Source: Moritella sp. 5
GTDB taxonomy: Bacteria > Pseudomonadota > Gammaproteobacteria > Enterobacterales > Moritellaceae
Assembly (NCBI RefSeq): GCF_018219455.1
Contig: NZ_CP056122.1
Span: 2,480,001 to 2,544,000 of the forward strand
Reading direction: 5' to 3'
Length of the DNA: 64,000 bases
A program made the position numbers and the translations under genes. Under the pieces are notes generated by a model that saw nothing but the letters and a program-made list of their open reading frames with translations, was not told the DNA's origin and made no database searches. Of the stretch, positions 44,733-54,341 are shown piece by piece. Each line of letters opens with the position of its first letter. Within the stretch, counting starts at the first letter, position 1.

Positions 44733-44887
44733 ACGAATAACCTCTCATTATTGTTATTTATTTACCTTATAGTCCGACAGTAACAAATTGAAAATTATCC
44801 TTATATTAATAAATATGTACGATTAGAGTGAAATAAGACAATATAAACCCTTTTCGTTCATTTATTATACTAAAATCAACATCAGGC

Positions 44888-46549
44888 TTAATTGCTAGCT
44901 TTATTCAAGATGAGATTTTCAGCATCTACCATCGATAATGCTTTGTCAAAATAGTACCCTTGCGCATAATCACATCCAAGAGTTTGTAATAAATCTCGTT
45001 GTGCTAAGGTTTCGACGCCTTCAGCTAATACCTTAACATTTAAGACTTTTCCTAATTCGATAATTTTTCTTGCAAATTCTTTATCTAACGTAGATTCACA
45101 TATATCGGCAACTAATGAGCGATCAATTTTCAACGTATTGAGTGATTTCCGTAATTTTCTAACAAGGCTTAGCGACGAATAACCTGAACCAAAATCATCA
45201 ATCGCAACAAGAATACCAAGACTACGTACAGCGCTGATATTATCGATTAAGGTATCCATATTACTAATTGAAGCAGTTTCGGTTACTTCAATCTCGAGTA
45301 AGTCTTTTGGGCAACCTGTTAACGTAATTATAGATTCTAACCGGTAAATAAAGTCGATCATTTCAAGTGTTTTAAACGATATATTTATTGCTATTTTAGG
45401 TGTGGAAACACCTGATTTTTGCCATTCCACAACTTGCTTACAAACCTGAGTAAATACCCATAAATCAAATTCAAAATGAAGCCCTATGTCTTCTACAATC
45501 CTAATGAATACATCCGGGGGAATATAGCCTAGATCTTTGTGTATCCACCGGGATAGCGCTTCAAAACCCACCAGCTGTTTAGTAGTAAGATCGTACTGAG
45601 GCTGATAATGAATTTTAATGAGAGACTTTTCAATTGCACTAGGAAGTTCATCAATAATAAGCTTATTGGCCATTAACTCTGGTTTAATTTCGAGTTTAGC
45701 AAAGCAGTAATAAGAATGGCTATGACGTCTCGACTCCCTCATTGCTGTCTCGGTCGCATTCTCCATTGCAAAATAACTTTCATACTTAGTATGTTCACGA
45801 CTAATACCAATGCTAAATGATTTATTTACTCTAATACCATTAGTTAGTACTAATGAGCCTAAAGATAAATCACATAAATACTGGCAAAACATGGTTATAT
45901 ACGCATTAAAATCGGCTGATGACAAATGACGTTTATTCTCGATTAAAATACCATAACGCGCATTAGCCAATCGAACCACCAGCCCATCACCATTCACTGT
46001 TGCTTGTAATTTTTTGCCGAGTACAGAAAGGTAATTATCTCCAGAATCAAACCCATAGCGAAAGTTAATAGTAGAGAAGTTATCCACACTTAGCATCATC
46101 AAACGCATTTGTGTATTTGGCAATTTGAATAAATGTGTTGCGCGTGCACTTATCGCCCAACCATTCGGTAAACCAGTAATTGAATCAATTGATTTATTCT
46201 CAATAACGTTAAAGCATAATTTAAACGCATTATCAAATTGATTTTCACTACGACGTTGGCAGTGAAGAGCCACTTTACAACGATGAAAGTTAACATCCAT
46301 CAGTGTTGCTTCAACAAAGCATCCGGTTTCACTAACGCTTGCAGCTTTCAATAATAGAGAGATATTACTGACAGCTGAGTCTGCGTCACCATCCAAATGC
46401 AAATATTCATGTAAGGAGCGATTGATGAGTTCACTTTCACTTATACCAACTAATGTTGAAAACATGCGATTACAAGAATTAATTATATCATTAGTGACTA
46501 TTAATACAGGTAAAAACGAATCTTCAATCCCCATCATTTCGCTACTCAT
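44888..46549 (-). CDS. PAS-GGDEF-EAL cyclic-di-GMP phosphodiesterase
   Basis: 553 residues. A PAS-like N-terminus (residues ~15-115) is followed by a GGDEF-like domain whose motif is degenerate (LANARYGILI replaces GGDEF, SITGLPNGWA keeps the start). The EAL domain is intact: GFEALSRWIHKDLGYIPPDV, the NISF helix, DDFGSGYSSLSLVRKL and LAEGVETLAQRDLLQTLGCD, ending DYAQGYYF. It should hydrolyse c-di-GMP, with the GGDEF half perhaps a GTP sensor. A PilZ gene lies 0.5 kb away on the other strand. Confidence 0.92.
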   Translation of the reverse strand: MSSEMMGIEDSFLPVLIVTNDIINSCNRMFSTLVGISESELINRSLHEYLHLDGDADSAVSNISLLLKAASVSETGCFVEATLMDVNFHRCKVALHCQRRSENQFDNAFKLCFNVIENKSIDSITGLPNGWAISARATHLFKLPNTQMRLMMLSVDNFSTINFRYGFDSGDNYLSVLGKKLQATVNGDGLVVRLANARYGILIENKRHLSSADFNAYITMFCQYLCDLSLGSLVLTNGIRVNKSFSIGISREHTKYESYFAMENATETAMRESRRHSHSYYCFAKLEIKPELMANKLIIDELPSAIEKSLIKIHYQPQYDLTTKQLVGFEALSRWIHKDLGYIPPDVFIRIVEDIGLHFEFDLWVFTQVCKQVVEWQKSGVSTPKIAINISFKTLEMIDFIYRLESIITLTGCPKDLLEIEVTETASISNMDTLIDNISAVRSLGILVAIDDFGSGYSSLSLVRKLRKSLNTLKIDRSLVADICESTLDKEFARKIIELGKVLNVKVLAEGVETLAQRDLLQTLGCDYAQGYYFDKALSMVDAENLILNKASN

Positions 46550-47010
46550 CTTAATCGTATTTAATAAAATAGTTACTTTACGCCATATACTTATGACATA
46601 TCTTCACATATATACCTTGATCTTTTTAAACAAACAAGCTGTTATAGACTTAATAAACTATGATATATGAAAAAATACATAAGCTTAGCAGTAACTTATT
46701 TAATCTTACATAATATTCACTATATGATTTTATATTGATTAGTTGTGATACGGTATGATCTTGTATGCAAAACATCCATAATTTTATGGTCAATGTAGTC
46801 CTGTCTATTTTGGCCTAAAACACTAAGTTTTAACTTATTTTTAGTTTGTCAGGCAAAAAACAGGAAACGCGACAGCGTCATTGGCTCCAAGTCAAATGGG
46901 GCTATGATAAAATCATATTAGATACGTCATTAGTATTAAAAAATTCAGCCATATTAATAATTTTGCTCTAAAATATTAAGTTAAACAGGAGAATTATTAA
47001 GGAGCGTATT
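46550..47010. other. Divergent promoter region, EAL gene / PilZ gene
   Basis: The region is AT-rich with no coding frame I can support. A weak ribosome site AAGGAG (46999-47004) precedes the PilZ ATG. No operator or RNA element could be picked out. Confidence 0.35.
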
Positions 47011-47376
47011 ATGAATAATAAGCGTCACTTTCAACGGATACTATTTGATCATAATGCCATGTTAACTTGTAATGGGCATCAATGGTCAACAAATGTAATC
47101 GATTTATCTTTACGTGGACTATCCTGTACCAGACCAAGAAATGTAAAGTTCAATATTAATCAGCTAATGACACTGTCAATCAGCCTAACCCAAGAACAAG
47201 TCATCATTATGGAGGCCATTCTAGTTCATAATGAAGAACATGTTTTAGGCTTACGTTGTACGAGAATTGATATTAATAGTATTTCAGAACTTCGTCGTTT
47301 AGTTCAGTTAAACTTAGCCGATGAATCACTTTTACATCGAGATATAGAACATCTAGCTCACTCAATTCCCAAATGA
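47011..47376 (+). CDS. PilZ-domain c-di-GMP receptor
   Basis: 121 residues. RHFQRI gives the RxxxR motif and VIDLSLRGLSC the D/NxSxxG motif that together bind c-di-GMP, in the standard early position. The rest is the beta barrel. It has no other domain, so it probably acts by binding a partner. It is divergent from a c-di-GMP phosphodiesterase, a plausible signalling pair. Confidence 0.88.
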   Translation: MNNKRHFQRILFDHNAMLTCNGHQWSTNVIDLSLRGLSCTRPRNVKFNINQLMTLSISLTQEQVIIMEAILVHNEEHVLGLRCTRIDINSISELRRLVQLNLADESLLHRDIEHLAHSIPK

Positions 47377-47392
47377 TAACCAGTTCGTTAAT

Positions 47393-47521
47393 CTAAACCG
47401 ACACCGACTCTCGAAATGTGTTGATCATAATATATAAGGCTTTCGCCATAGCTCCTATGATACGGTTCCAACTCCGGGACAAACGATCAAATTGCCCATT
47501 ATATTGATGACAAACACGCAT
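47393..47521 (-). CDS. Possible small basic ORF or gene remnant
   Basis: 42 codons: MRVCHQYNGQFDRLSRSWNR, IIGAMAKALYIMINTFRESV, SV. A weak AGAAAGAAGA precedes the ATG. The composition is protein-like and it lies in an otherwise unexplained 509-base gap (47377-47885). It may be a fragment of a lost gene; I do not recognise it. Confidence 0.25.
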   Translation of the reverse strand: MRVCHQYNGQFDRLSRSWNRIIGAMAKALYIMINTFRESVSV

Positions 47522-47885
47522 TAATTTGATCTTCTTTCTGCTTTTCTAAACTAAAGTAGGCTAATTCATGCGAAAAAATAAAATGACTGTCTTCAACAAC
47601 GGTTGAATGAGCCAGTAATAAATTTGTAGTGAAAACAATCCCAGCCAAATATTTAATAGCCAACAATTAACTTATATATCAAAAAATTAGATACAAATAT
47701 AAAGACTATAACCATTAAAATAGTCTGATAGAAGACGCGGTAACGATTAATATAATATATAAATATTTGTTAATTAGAAAAACAATAGAGTGTTAAGTGG
47801 AAAATTATCTAACCTCTGACATACTTAACTCTGATAGTGGAAAATGTTGTATGCATGTTCCGAAGCTAACAAATAGAGGTATTTC

Positions 47886-48152
47886 ATGAACAGTAAATTA
47901 CTTATTGCTGGATTGATTGTAAGTTCAGCACTCATTGGAGGTTGTGCAAATAACGCCGACCTAGAAAATAGTGTTGGTAGTTTGACATCTCAAGTCAGTA
48001 AATTAACCTCCCAAGTGAAAGTGTTAGAGTCTGAACAAGGAAGTATGAAGTCTGACATTGGATCTAACGCAGCAGCGGCTCTACAAGCTTCGGAAGAAGC
48101 ACAACGAGCGAACTCACGCATCGATAACATCGCCGCATCTTATAGCAAATAA
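47886..48152 (+). CDS. lpp: Major outer-membrane (murein) lipoprotein Lpp
   Basis: 88 residues. LIGGCANN is the lipobox. A heptad coiled coil fills the mature chain (VGSLTSQVSKLTSQVKVLES), and the end is AASYSK, so the C-terminal Lys that is joined to peptidoglycan is kept (YSK instead of the common YRK). It tethers the outer membrane to the wall. The L,D-transpeptidase gene that can make this bond converges 92 bases downstream. Confidence 0.92.
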   Translation: MNSKLLIAGLIVSSALIGGCANNADLENSVGSLTSQVSKLTSQVKVLESEQGSMKSDIGSNAAAALQASEEAQRANSRIDNIAASYSK

Positions 48153-48244
48153 TTAACAACATTGTTTTGTTGTGGTCGATACATTGGATAGGTTAACAAT
48201 AGTGAGCGTTGACCTATTTCCCTTCATTAACAATTCACCTCGTA

Positions 48245-49159
48245 TTAAATACTGACATTCACAGGTAACCCATAGTGTAGCAGTAACGCATTATTGAGGG
48301 CCTTTTCATCAAGCTTATGATCTTCAAACCTATCAAGAACCTCTGCCATGTTAAAATCATCATCCAATGTATCAGAAGATAAAGGGGTATGCACTTCAAC
48401 TAAATACTGACCATTCGGTTCAATCGTAAATTTAACTGGTTTATTTATAATCCTCACAGGTTCATTTACCACTACGCGAGCATATAGCAACTCAATGTCA
48501 TCTGGATTCATTCTAATACAACCCGCACTTATTCTCATCCCAATGCCAAAACTTTGATTGGTGCCATGTATAAGATAGTTACTTTGTCCATAAGCAAGTT
48601 GCAAGGCGAAACGCCCCAATGGATTATGTTCACCAGCCTCAACATAACGAGGTAACACGGTTTTAAACTTTTCTAGGTATTCAGCACGCGTAGAGGGTGT
48701 TGGTGTCCAGATAGGATCTTTTACCTTTGCTTTAACAAAGCTGTTCATTTGCGGTGTCTTACGCCCTTCCCGCCCAATACCAACGGGAAATACGTGCACG
48801 ATGTTTTTGTCTTTCGGAAAGTAGTACAACCTGAGCTCAGGTAAGTTAATCACTATCCCTTTATATGGCGCGTCAGGCAACAGCATGCTGGTTGGAAGCT
48901 CAAGCACAGTCCCTGGTCGGGGCAAAAAAGGATCAACAGTCGGATTCGATGCCATTAACGCCATCATTCCGACATTGTATTGCTCCGCAATAGCATGAAA
49001 ATAATCCCCCACTTTCACTGTATATTGTATCGGCTGACCAATCAGCCTTGAACCGAGTATAGGCATAGCGTAAGGTTGAGGAAGAACAGGTTTAGACCAT
49101 AGGATGACAAGAATGAAACAAATTGATAGGCGGTTAAGATTCAGCTTTAGGTTAACCAT
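48245..49159 (-). CDS. LysM L,D-transpeptidase (ErfK/YbiS family)
   Basis: 304 residues. The signal region is followed by a LysM domain (YTVKVGDYFHAIAEQYNVGM). The YkuD catalytic domain shows YLIHGTNQSFGIGMRISAGC with HGT...S.GCIRM; the nucleophile is the Cys. It attaches Lpp to peptidoglycan or makes 3-3 cross-links. It converges on lpp, which supports the Lpp-anchoring role. Confidence 0.92.
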   Translation of the reverse strand: MVNLKLNLNRLSICFILVILWSKPVLPQPYAMPILGSRLIGQPIQYTVKVGDYFHAIAEQYNVGMMALMASNPTVDPFLPRPGTVLELPTSMLLPDAPYKGIVINLPELRLYYFPKDKNIVHVFPVGIGREGRKTPQMNSFVKAKVKDPIWTPTPSTRAEYLEKFKTVLPRYVEAGEHNPLGRFALQLAYGQSNYLIHGTNQSFGIGMRISAGCIRMNPDDIELLYARVVVNEPVRIINKPVKFTIEPNGQYLVEVHTPLSSDTLDDDFNMAEVLDRFEDHKLDEKALNNALLLHYGLPVNVSI

Positions 49160-49225
49160 ACTTACACCTAGATAAATATCTTATAGCGTAAGTATAGGCC
49201 TATTAGTATAGAGATATTCTCAATT

Positions 49226-50257
49226 TTAGTTTCTTCGACGATATAGCAGTAAACTCGTTAATATAAATAGGAATGAATAACCTATCCCACCACCTTTTTT
49301 ACTCTGTAGTAGCGGTGCCGCTTCAACCGTAAATATGTCTTGTGTAAAAGAAGACACCGGTTCTGTATATGCGCACGTTTTGTTAATTTCATCTACAATC
49401 CAGTCATAAACGCTGCTAACTTGGGTGTAAACATCAGGTAATGAATTTAAAGCACATTGTTGTGCATTACCAAAGCTTACGACACCTGCTAATCGGTAAC
49501 CTCGATCATTATCGCTTATCGCATTTTTATCTTGCCATATGAGCGGACCGCCAGAATCGCCACTGCAAGAGCCTTTATTATACGCGTTTGCACAAATAAA
49601 ACTTGTTTCAAAGCCCGACCAGCCCCAAGCGAGAGCGCAGGTATCATCATCGGTGCCATCAAGCACTATTTTTTGCAAAATGTTCGTACTTTTTGTACCA
49701 TCGGTGGATGTACGCCCCCAACCGGATAAGACCACATTATTCCTAACGCCATGATCAAACTCTAAGTCCGCATCCACTTGCAATGCGTCGTCCATTAACC
49801 TAATTGCTTGTGCAGGTAGCTCTACAGGTTTAGATAATTGAAGTAACGCGATGTCCCCAGTGTGAGTTGAATGATCATATAGTGGATTAGCAACAACCTG
49901 TATAACACTATTACTCGACATTTCATCCTTCAATGACCGATCTATCCCACCGGAGTAAACAGTGAGTTGGTCTGCATGAACAGGACTAAACACTGAACTA
50001 CTCTCAAATCTATTTATGCAATGAGCAGCGGTGACAACCCACTTATCAGTCACTAACGTACCACCACAAGCATAGGTAATACCGCCCTTTTCTATCTCTA
50101 GATATATCTGCCAGGGTAATTCTGATGTTTTCCCATCAACACCACCAACTACAAAGGGTTTAATCTCGGGGGTTGTCGTTTTGATATCGGTCTCATTAGC
50201 ATACGCTCCTAACGAGACCGATAAACCGACCATTGCTATTATTTTCGCTAGTATCAA
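49226..50257 (-). CDS. Trypsin-like serine protease with GlyGly-CTERM tail
   Basis: 343 residues. Signal peptide, then FVVGGVDGKTSELPWQIYL (propeptide/IVGG site). The catalytic triad is VVTAAHCINRF (His), DIALLQLSKPVELP (Asp) and GSCSGDSGGPLIWQ (Ser). The C-terminus KKGGGIGYSFLFILTSLLLY then RRRN is a GlyGly-CTERM signal, cut by rhombosortase and exported by type II secretion in Vibrio-like bacteria. Seven to eight cysteines allow disulfides. It stands alone. Confidence 0.93.
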   Translation of the reverse strand: MILAKIIAMVGLSVSLGAYANETDIKTTTPEIKPFVVGGVDGKTSELPWQIYLEIEKGGITYACGGTLVTDKWVVTAAHCINRFESSSVFSPVHADQLTVYSGGIDRSLKDEMSSNSVIQVVANPLYDHSTHTGDIALLQLSKPVELPAQAIRLMDDALQVDADLEFDHGVRNNVVLSGWGRTSTDGTKSTNILQKIVLDGTDDDTCALAWGWSGFETSFICANAYNKGSCSGDSGGPLIWQDKNAISDNDRGYRLAGVVSFGNAQQCALNSLPDVYTQVSSVYDWIVDEINKTCAYTEPVSSFTQDIFTVEAAPLLQSKKGGGIGYSFLFILTSLLLYRRRN

Positions 50258-50528
50258 AATTCATCTCTCTCAAATTTGTCTTCATACTATTCGCAGTGTA
50301 TTCATTGTAATGTGTGTTCCACTCTTATTTATTATAACCAAGTATTCTATATCCAGAATAAATAAACCCCACACAGATCACTTTATTAATTAAATAAAAT
50401 AATTTTACCGACATTTTATGTCAACTAGTGTAAATAGTAACCAAAGGCAATTGACGCCCACGACACCATTGCTATGATGCAGTTACGTAAAATACGCATA
50501 CGACATTTGTATTAATTGAAGGGATATA

Positions 50529-51362
50529 ATGAAAAATATTTTAACTGTTCTAATGATGGTATTCGCTTTCTCATTAGCGGCGCCTGAAGTACACGCTAAA
50601 AAATTCGGTGGTAGTAAGTCTTTTGGCAAGAGCTACAAGACAGCACCACAAAAACAAACGCCTGCGGCTGCTACGCCAGCTAAACAAGGAATGAGCAAAA
50701 AAGGCATGCTAGGCGGTATGTTAGGCGGCCTACTCGTTGGTGGCTTAATCGCATCTATGTTTGGTGGTGCTTTTGAAGGTTTCCAATTCATGGACATGAT
50801 TATCATGGCCGGTGTTGCCTTCTTATTATTCCGCCTATTCAAAGGCATGATGCGCGCAAAAGCAGCATCGCAACAAGGCTCACCGCAAACAGCATCGGGG
50901 CCAGCATTTAGACAAGAAGCACCAACGGATGCAACGTTTAACACTGCAAGCCAAGGCGGTTTTTCTGGTTCAAGCAATGAGGTGCCATTTAACCTACCTG
51001 CAGACTTTGATCTAACGAACTTCTTAACCGGTGCGCGTAGTCATTATAAAACACTACAGAAAGCTTGGAATGAAAATGATTTAGAAACAATCCAAGAATA
51101 CGTATCCATCGAGTTATACAACGAATTACGTGTACAACGTAAAGAACTTGAAGGCGAGCAACATACAGAAGTAATGTTCCTTGACGCAGAGTTAGTTCGT
51201 GCAGAATCTACAGCATCACTTTCGCAAGTAAGTGTTAAATTTAGTGGTCGCTACCGTGATAGCCATGAAGATGTAGAAGCAGACATCAACGAAGTGTGGC
51301 ATTTAGAACGTAACCTGACACAAGAAAATGCACCATGGTTAATTACAGGTATCGAGCAATAA
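50529..51362 (+). CDS. Exported Tim44-like domain protein
   Basis: 277 residues. A signal peptide ends at APEVHA|KK. Next come a Gly/Met-rich segment (GMLGGMLGGLLVGGLIASMF) and a membrane helix, then a Gln/Ser linker. The C-terminal ~140 residues are a Tim44-like (NTF2-type) domain: DFDLTNFLTGARSHYKTLQK, AWNENDLETIQEYVS and DINEVWHLERN. This domain arrangement is common in gammaproteobacterial membrane proteins of unknown role. A terminator follows. Confidence 0.85.
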   Translation: MKNILTVLMMVFAFSLAAPEVHAKKFGGSKSFGKSYKTAPQKQTPAAATPAKQGMSKKGMLGGMLGGLLVGGLIASMFGGAFEGFQFMDMIIMAGVAFLLFRLFKGMMRAKAASQQGSPQTASGPAFRQEAPTDATFNTASQGGFSGSSNEVPFNLPADFDLTNFLTGARSHYKTLQKAWNENDLETIQEYVSIELYNELRVQRKELEGEQHTEVMFLDAELVRAESTASLSQVSVKFSGRYRDSHEDVEADINEVWHLERNLTQENAPWLITGIEQ

Positions 51363-51389
51363 ACACGCTTACTACCTAAATTAATATTA

Positions 51390-51417
51390 AAAAGGCGGCT
51401 AATCACCGCCTTTTTTG
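51390..51417 (+). terminator. Intrinsic terminator of the Tim44-like gene
   Basis: AAAAGGCGG (51391-51399) and CCGCCTTTT (51407-51415) with a 7-base loop and T-run. Confidence 0.88.
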
Positions 51418-51521
51418 ATCACTAAAATCAATGACAATGTCTATCCGTGTTTGGATCTAGCGAATTAAAGTTAACACTGCTATGATCCGCGCATAAACGA
51501 AAACTACAGGAATTCATAACC

Positions 51522-52061
51522 ATGGCATCATTACAAGAACAGCTTTTAAAGGCCGGTTTAGGCGATGAGAAAAAAGCGAAAAAAATCCGCAAAGAAAAAA
51601 ACAAAAAAAATAAAGCGGTACGCAAAAATCAGGCAAGTGCAGACACTAGCCTACAAGATGATATTAAAGCCCAAAAAGAAGCTCAAGCACAGTTAGATGC
51701 TGACCGAAATAAAGTGATCCAAGAAAAAATTGAGCTTAAGTCCGAGCATGGTAAAGTGAAGCAAATGATTCAACAACTTCACATCACCGATTTTGCTGGT
51801 GAGTTGTCGTTTAACTACGTGCTTGATAACAAGGTTAAGACACTATCTGTCGATCAACCAAGTTATAACGCATTAACTCGAGGTCAAATTGGCTTATGTG
51901 TGCTTGAAGGTAAATCTTATGTTATGCCGAGTATTGCTATCGACAAAATTAGAGCCGTTGATGAAGCATACGTACTGGTACTGAATGAAAACACCGCAAC
52001 GGAAGTTGAAGAAGACGACCCATATGCTGATTTCCAGATCCCTGATGACCTAATGTGGTAA
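51522..52061 (+). CDS. yaiL: DUF2058 nucleoprotein (YaiL family)
   Basis: 179 residues. ASLQEQLLKAGLGDEKKAKK then a lysine-rich helix (IRKEKNKKNKAVRKNQ) and a charged coiled coil open the protein, and FAGELSFNYVLDNKVKTLSV and ITRGQIGLCVLEGKSYVMPS-like strands end it, as in DUF2058/YaiL. It may bind nucleic acid, but the role is not settled. The start follows GGAATTCATAACC. Confidence 0.85.
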   Translation: MASLQEQLLKAGLGDEKKAKKIRKEKNKKNKAVRKNQASADTSLQDDIKAQKEAQAQLDADRNKVIQEKIELKSEHGKVKQMIQQLHITDFAGELSFNYVLDNKVKTLSVDQPSYNALTRGQIGLCVLEGKSYVMPSIAIDKIRAVDEAYVLVLNENTATEVEEDDPYADFQIPDDLMW

Positions 52062-52086
52062 TAAGAGAACATTAATCATGCGTCCT

Positions 52087-52134
52087 GCTAACCCCTAGCG
52101 TGTATCAGCTTATACACATTTTATGTGGGTTAGC
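52087..52134 (+). repeat. Two-tier stem-loop after yaiL
   Basis: GCTAACCC (52087-52094) pairs with GGGTTAGC (52127-52134), and inside it GTGTAT (52100-52105) pairs with ATACAC (52112-52117). It is followed by TTTGG. It could be a terminator or a small structured RNA; the rest of the gap to 52306 is plain. Confidence 0.5.
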
Positions 52135-52306
52135 TTTGGACTATAAATCGTAAATATAACCACTTATAAAATGATGACCATTTTTGTTAACACCGTCAGT
52201 TCTGGTTATTAATTCCGCTTTAAACCATCAATTCATGACAACATGTGAATAATCCTATCTGTTTATACGACAATCTCATATAATTTAACTATCTACCTTC
52301 CAATGA

Positions 52307-54280
52307 GTGATAGCCTTGTTAATTGAGAAAATTGTTGCTGATAAATTAGTCCCTGCCTTTGATCTAGGTTCGCGCTGTAAACTCGATGAGTTTGATACAG
52401 TAAAGCGAGACCAGTTATATCCTCAAAATAATCGACTCTTCACATTATTCCACAATACAGTAAGCGCTAAACTACTTGTAGCAACCGATTTTGAAGGCTT
52501 TGAACACACCAAATCATTTTCAGATATGTTGTCCTCGATGTCGACTAAACGTGCTAAATCCATTTGTTATATCGAAGATGTAACAAAAATAGGACGTGCA
52601 CTCGCATTTGAAATTTGGCGAGATAAAACAGTCTTGTTCAAGCAAGTTATTAACAATATTATTGCGACAGGTAAATGTGCGGACGAACAGTTAAACTCGT
52701 GTATCATTAAGCCCTACCCGAGTCTTGTTCCGCTGTTATTGAACCTCAATGAATTTAATGTTGAACAGGCATTTAAGATCCTTACCAATGGCGAGACTGC
52801 AACACCGAATCTCGTTGATGCAAATAACCTTACCCAAACCACTTTATTTGGTAATCAAGACACGCTTTATACAAACGGCAGTTACAGCAGTAATGTCGCA
52901 CAATTAACGCCAGGCCTAATACACCAAGCGCATAGTGGTTATATCCTAATCAAAATAGATGAGTTAATTAACAATCCTGATCTATGGTTTCAATTAAAAG
53001 CAGTAATTAAACAAGGTACATTGGGTTGGCGCTCAAGTAACCAAGCAGTACAAACGGAATTAAAACCAGATCCAGCCCCAATCGATGTAAAAGTTATTTT
53101 ACTCGGTGACCGACTCGCCATTAGCCAATTAGCTGAAGGTGATAGAGAACTTACGAGTATTACAAATTCATTTATCGATTTTCCTGCTGAGTTTAATGTC
53201 ACAGATCAAGATATCGAAAAATACATCGGTTATATTAAATCATTAATTACTGAGTCTCAGTTACTTCCCTTGTCTTCAAGTGGGCTAACACGTCTACTTC
53301 AACTAAGCAGTCGTTGGTGTGAACATAATAACTACCTTAGCTTAAATGAATCAAAATTAATGACATTGTTGAGCTATTGCCATCATGTGGCCTCAGAACA
53401 AAAGTTAGACATGATTGATCGTGATACCTTAAATACCGTGTTAACACTGCAACATGAAGCGTTAAATACGCACATTAGACTGAGTAACGAAGGTATTATC
53501 GAAAAACAGATTATCTTAGAAACCAATGGCGCTAAAATAGGTCAAATAAATGGTTTATCTGTTCTTGAGATAGATGGTCACCCAGAAAGCTTTGGTGAAC
53601 CTATTCGTATTACAGCAACAGGACATTTAAATGGTGACGGTGATATCTCAGACGTTGAACGCAAAGCCGAGTTAGCGGGTAATATACACGCTAAATCTAT
53701 GATGATTATTCAGGGCTTTTTTACACACACGTTTGCTAAACCAATGCCACTTCCTATTAGCGCCAATTTAGTCTTTGAACAATCCTATGGCGAAATTGAT
53801 GGTGATAGCGCCGCATTAGCTGGTACCTGCGCATTACTATCTGTACTCGCACAGAAGCCGATTGCGCAACACCTCGCTGTTACTGGTGCAATCGACCAAT
53901 TTGGTACTGTGCTTGCTGTTGGTGGGATTAACGAAAAGCTGGAAGGTTTCCTGCGTATCTGTGAATTAAACGGACAAACCAATATGGGCGTTTTGATTCC
54001 TGCGGCTAATATTGTAAATTTGAATTTAAGTGATAAGCTCATAACAGCAGTGAACGATAATCAACTGGCAATCTATCCTATTACGCACATTGACCAAGCC
54101 ATAGAGCTGTTAATGGATATCAAAGCCGGTGACCTTGATGAAAATGAAGGGATCTATAGTATAATTCAGAAACTCGCCGACGAGATTGATGAAAAATTAG
54201 AAGACGATGAATCTGTTTTTGTAACCAAACTTAAACAATTGTACGCTAGAATAACCTTTAAACAGGGACGTGACAACTGA
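52307..54280 (+). CDS. ycbZ: Lon-family peptidase (YcbZ/LonH-like)
   Basis: 657 residues, GTG start by position; no strong ribosome site is visible, so the exact start is uncertain. The C-terminal Lon peptidase domain has GEIDGDSAALAGTCALLSVL with catalytic Ser and GGINEKLEGFLRICELNGQ with catalytic Lys; PMPLPISANLVFEQSYGEID leads into it. The N-terminal region lacks a recognisable Walker A. It precedes fabA, an order also known in E. coli (ycbZ-fabA), which supports orthology. Confidence 0.9.
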   Translation: MIALLIEKIVADKLVPAFDLGSRCKLDEFDTVKRDQLYPQNNRLFTLFHNTVSAKLLVATDFEGFEHTKSFSDMLSSMSTKRAKSICYIEDVTKIGRALAFEIWRDKTVLFKQVINNIIATGKCADEQLNSCIIKPYPSLVPLLLNLNEFNVEQAFKILTNGETATPNLVDANNLTQTTLFGNQDTLYTNGSYSSNVAQLTPGLIHQAHSGYILIKIDELINNPDLWFQLKAVIKQGTLGWRSSNQAVQTELKPDPAPIDVKVILLGDRLAISQLAEGDRELTSITNSFIDFPAEFNVTDQDIEKYIGYIKSLITESQLLPLSSSGLTRLLQLSSRWCEHNNYLSLNESKLMTLLSYCHHVASEQKLDMIDRDTLNTVLTLQHEALNTHIRLSNEGIIEKQIILETNGAKIGQINGLSVLEIDGHPESFGEPIRITATGHLNGDGDISDVERKAELAGNIHAKSMMIIQGFFTHTFAKPMPLPISANLVFEQSYGEIDGDSAALAGTCALLSVLAQKPIAQHLAVTGAIDQFGTVLAVGGINEKLEGFLRICELNGQTNMGVLIPAANIVNLNLSDKLITAVNDNQLAIYPITHIDQAIELLMDIKAGDLDENEGIYSIIQKLADEIDEKLEDDESVFVTKLKQLYARITFKQGRDN

Positions 54281-54286
54281 TTGGAC

Positions 54287-54315
54287 TTGTTAGGCGTACA
54301 TATGTACGCTAAGAT
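54287..54315 (+). promoter_or_regulatory. fabA promoter with FabR-type palindrome in the spacer
   Basis: TTGTTA (54287-54292), a 17-base spacer and TAAGAT (54310-54315) make a good sigma-70 promoter. The spacer is almost wholly the perfect palindrome GCGTACATATGTACGC (54294-54309), which resembles the FabR operator AGCGTACA...TGTACGCT. Bound repressor would block RNA polymerase, linking fabA to unsaturated fatty-acid state. Confidence 0.75.
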
Positions 54316-54341
54316 GGCTCCAAGATAACAAGGATATTATT

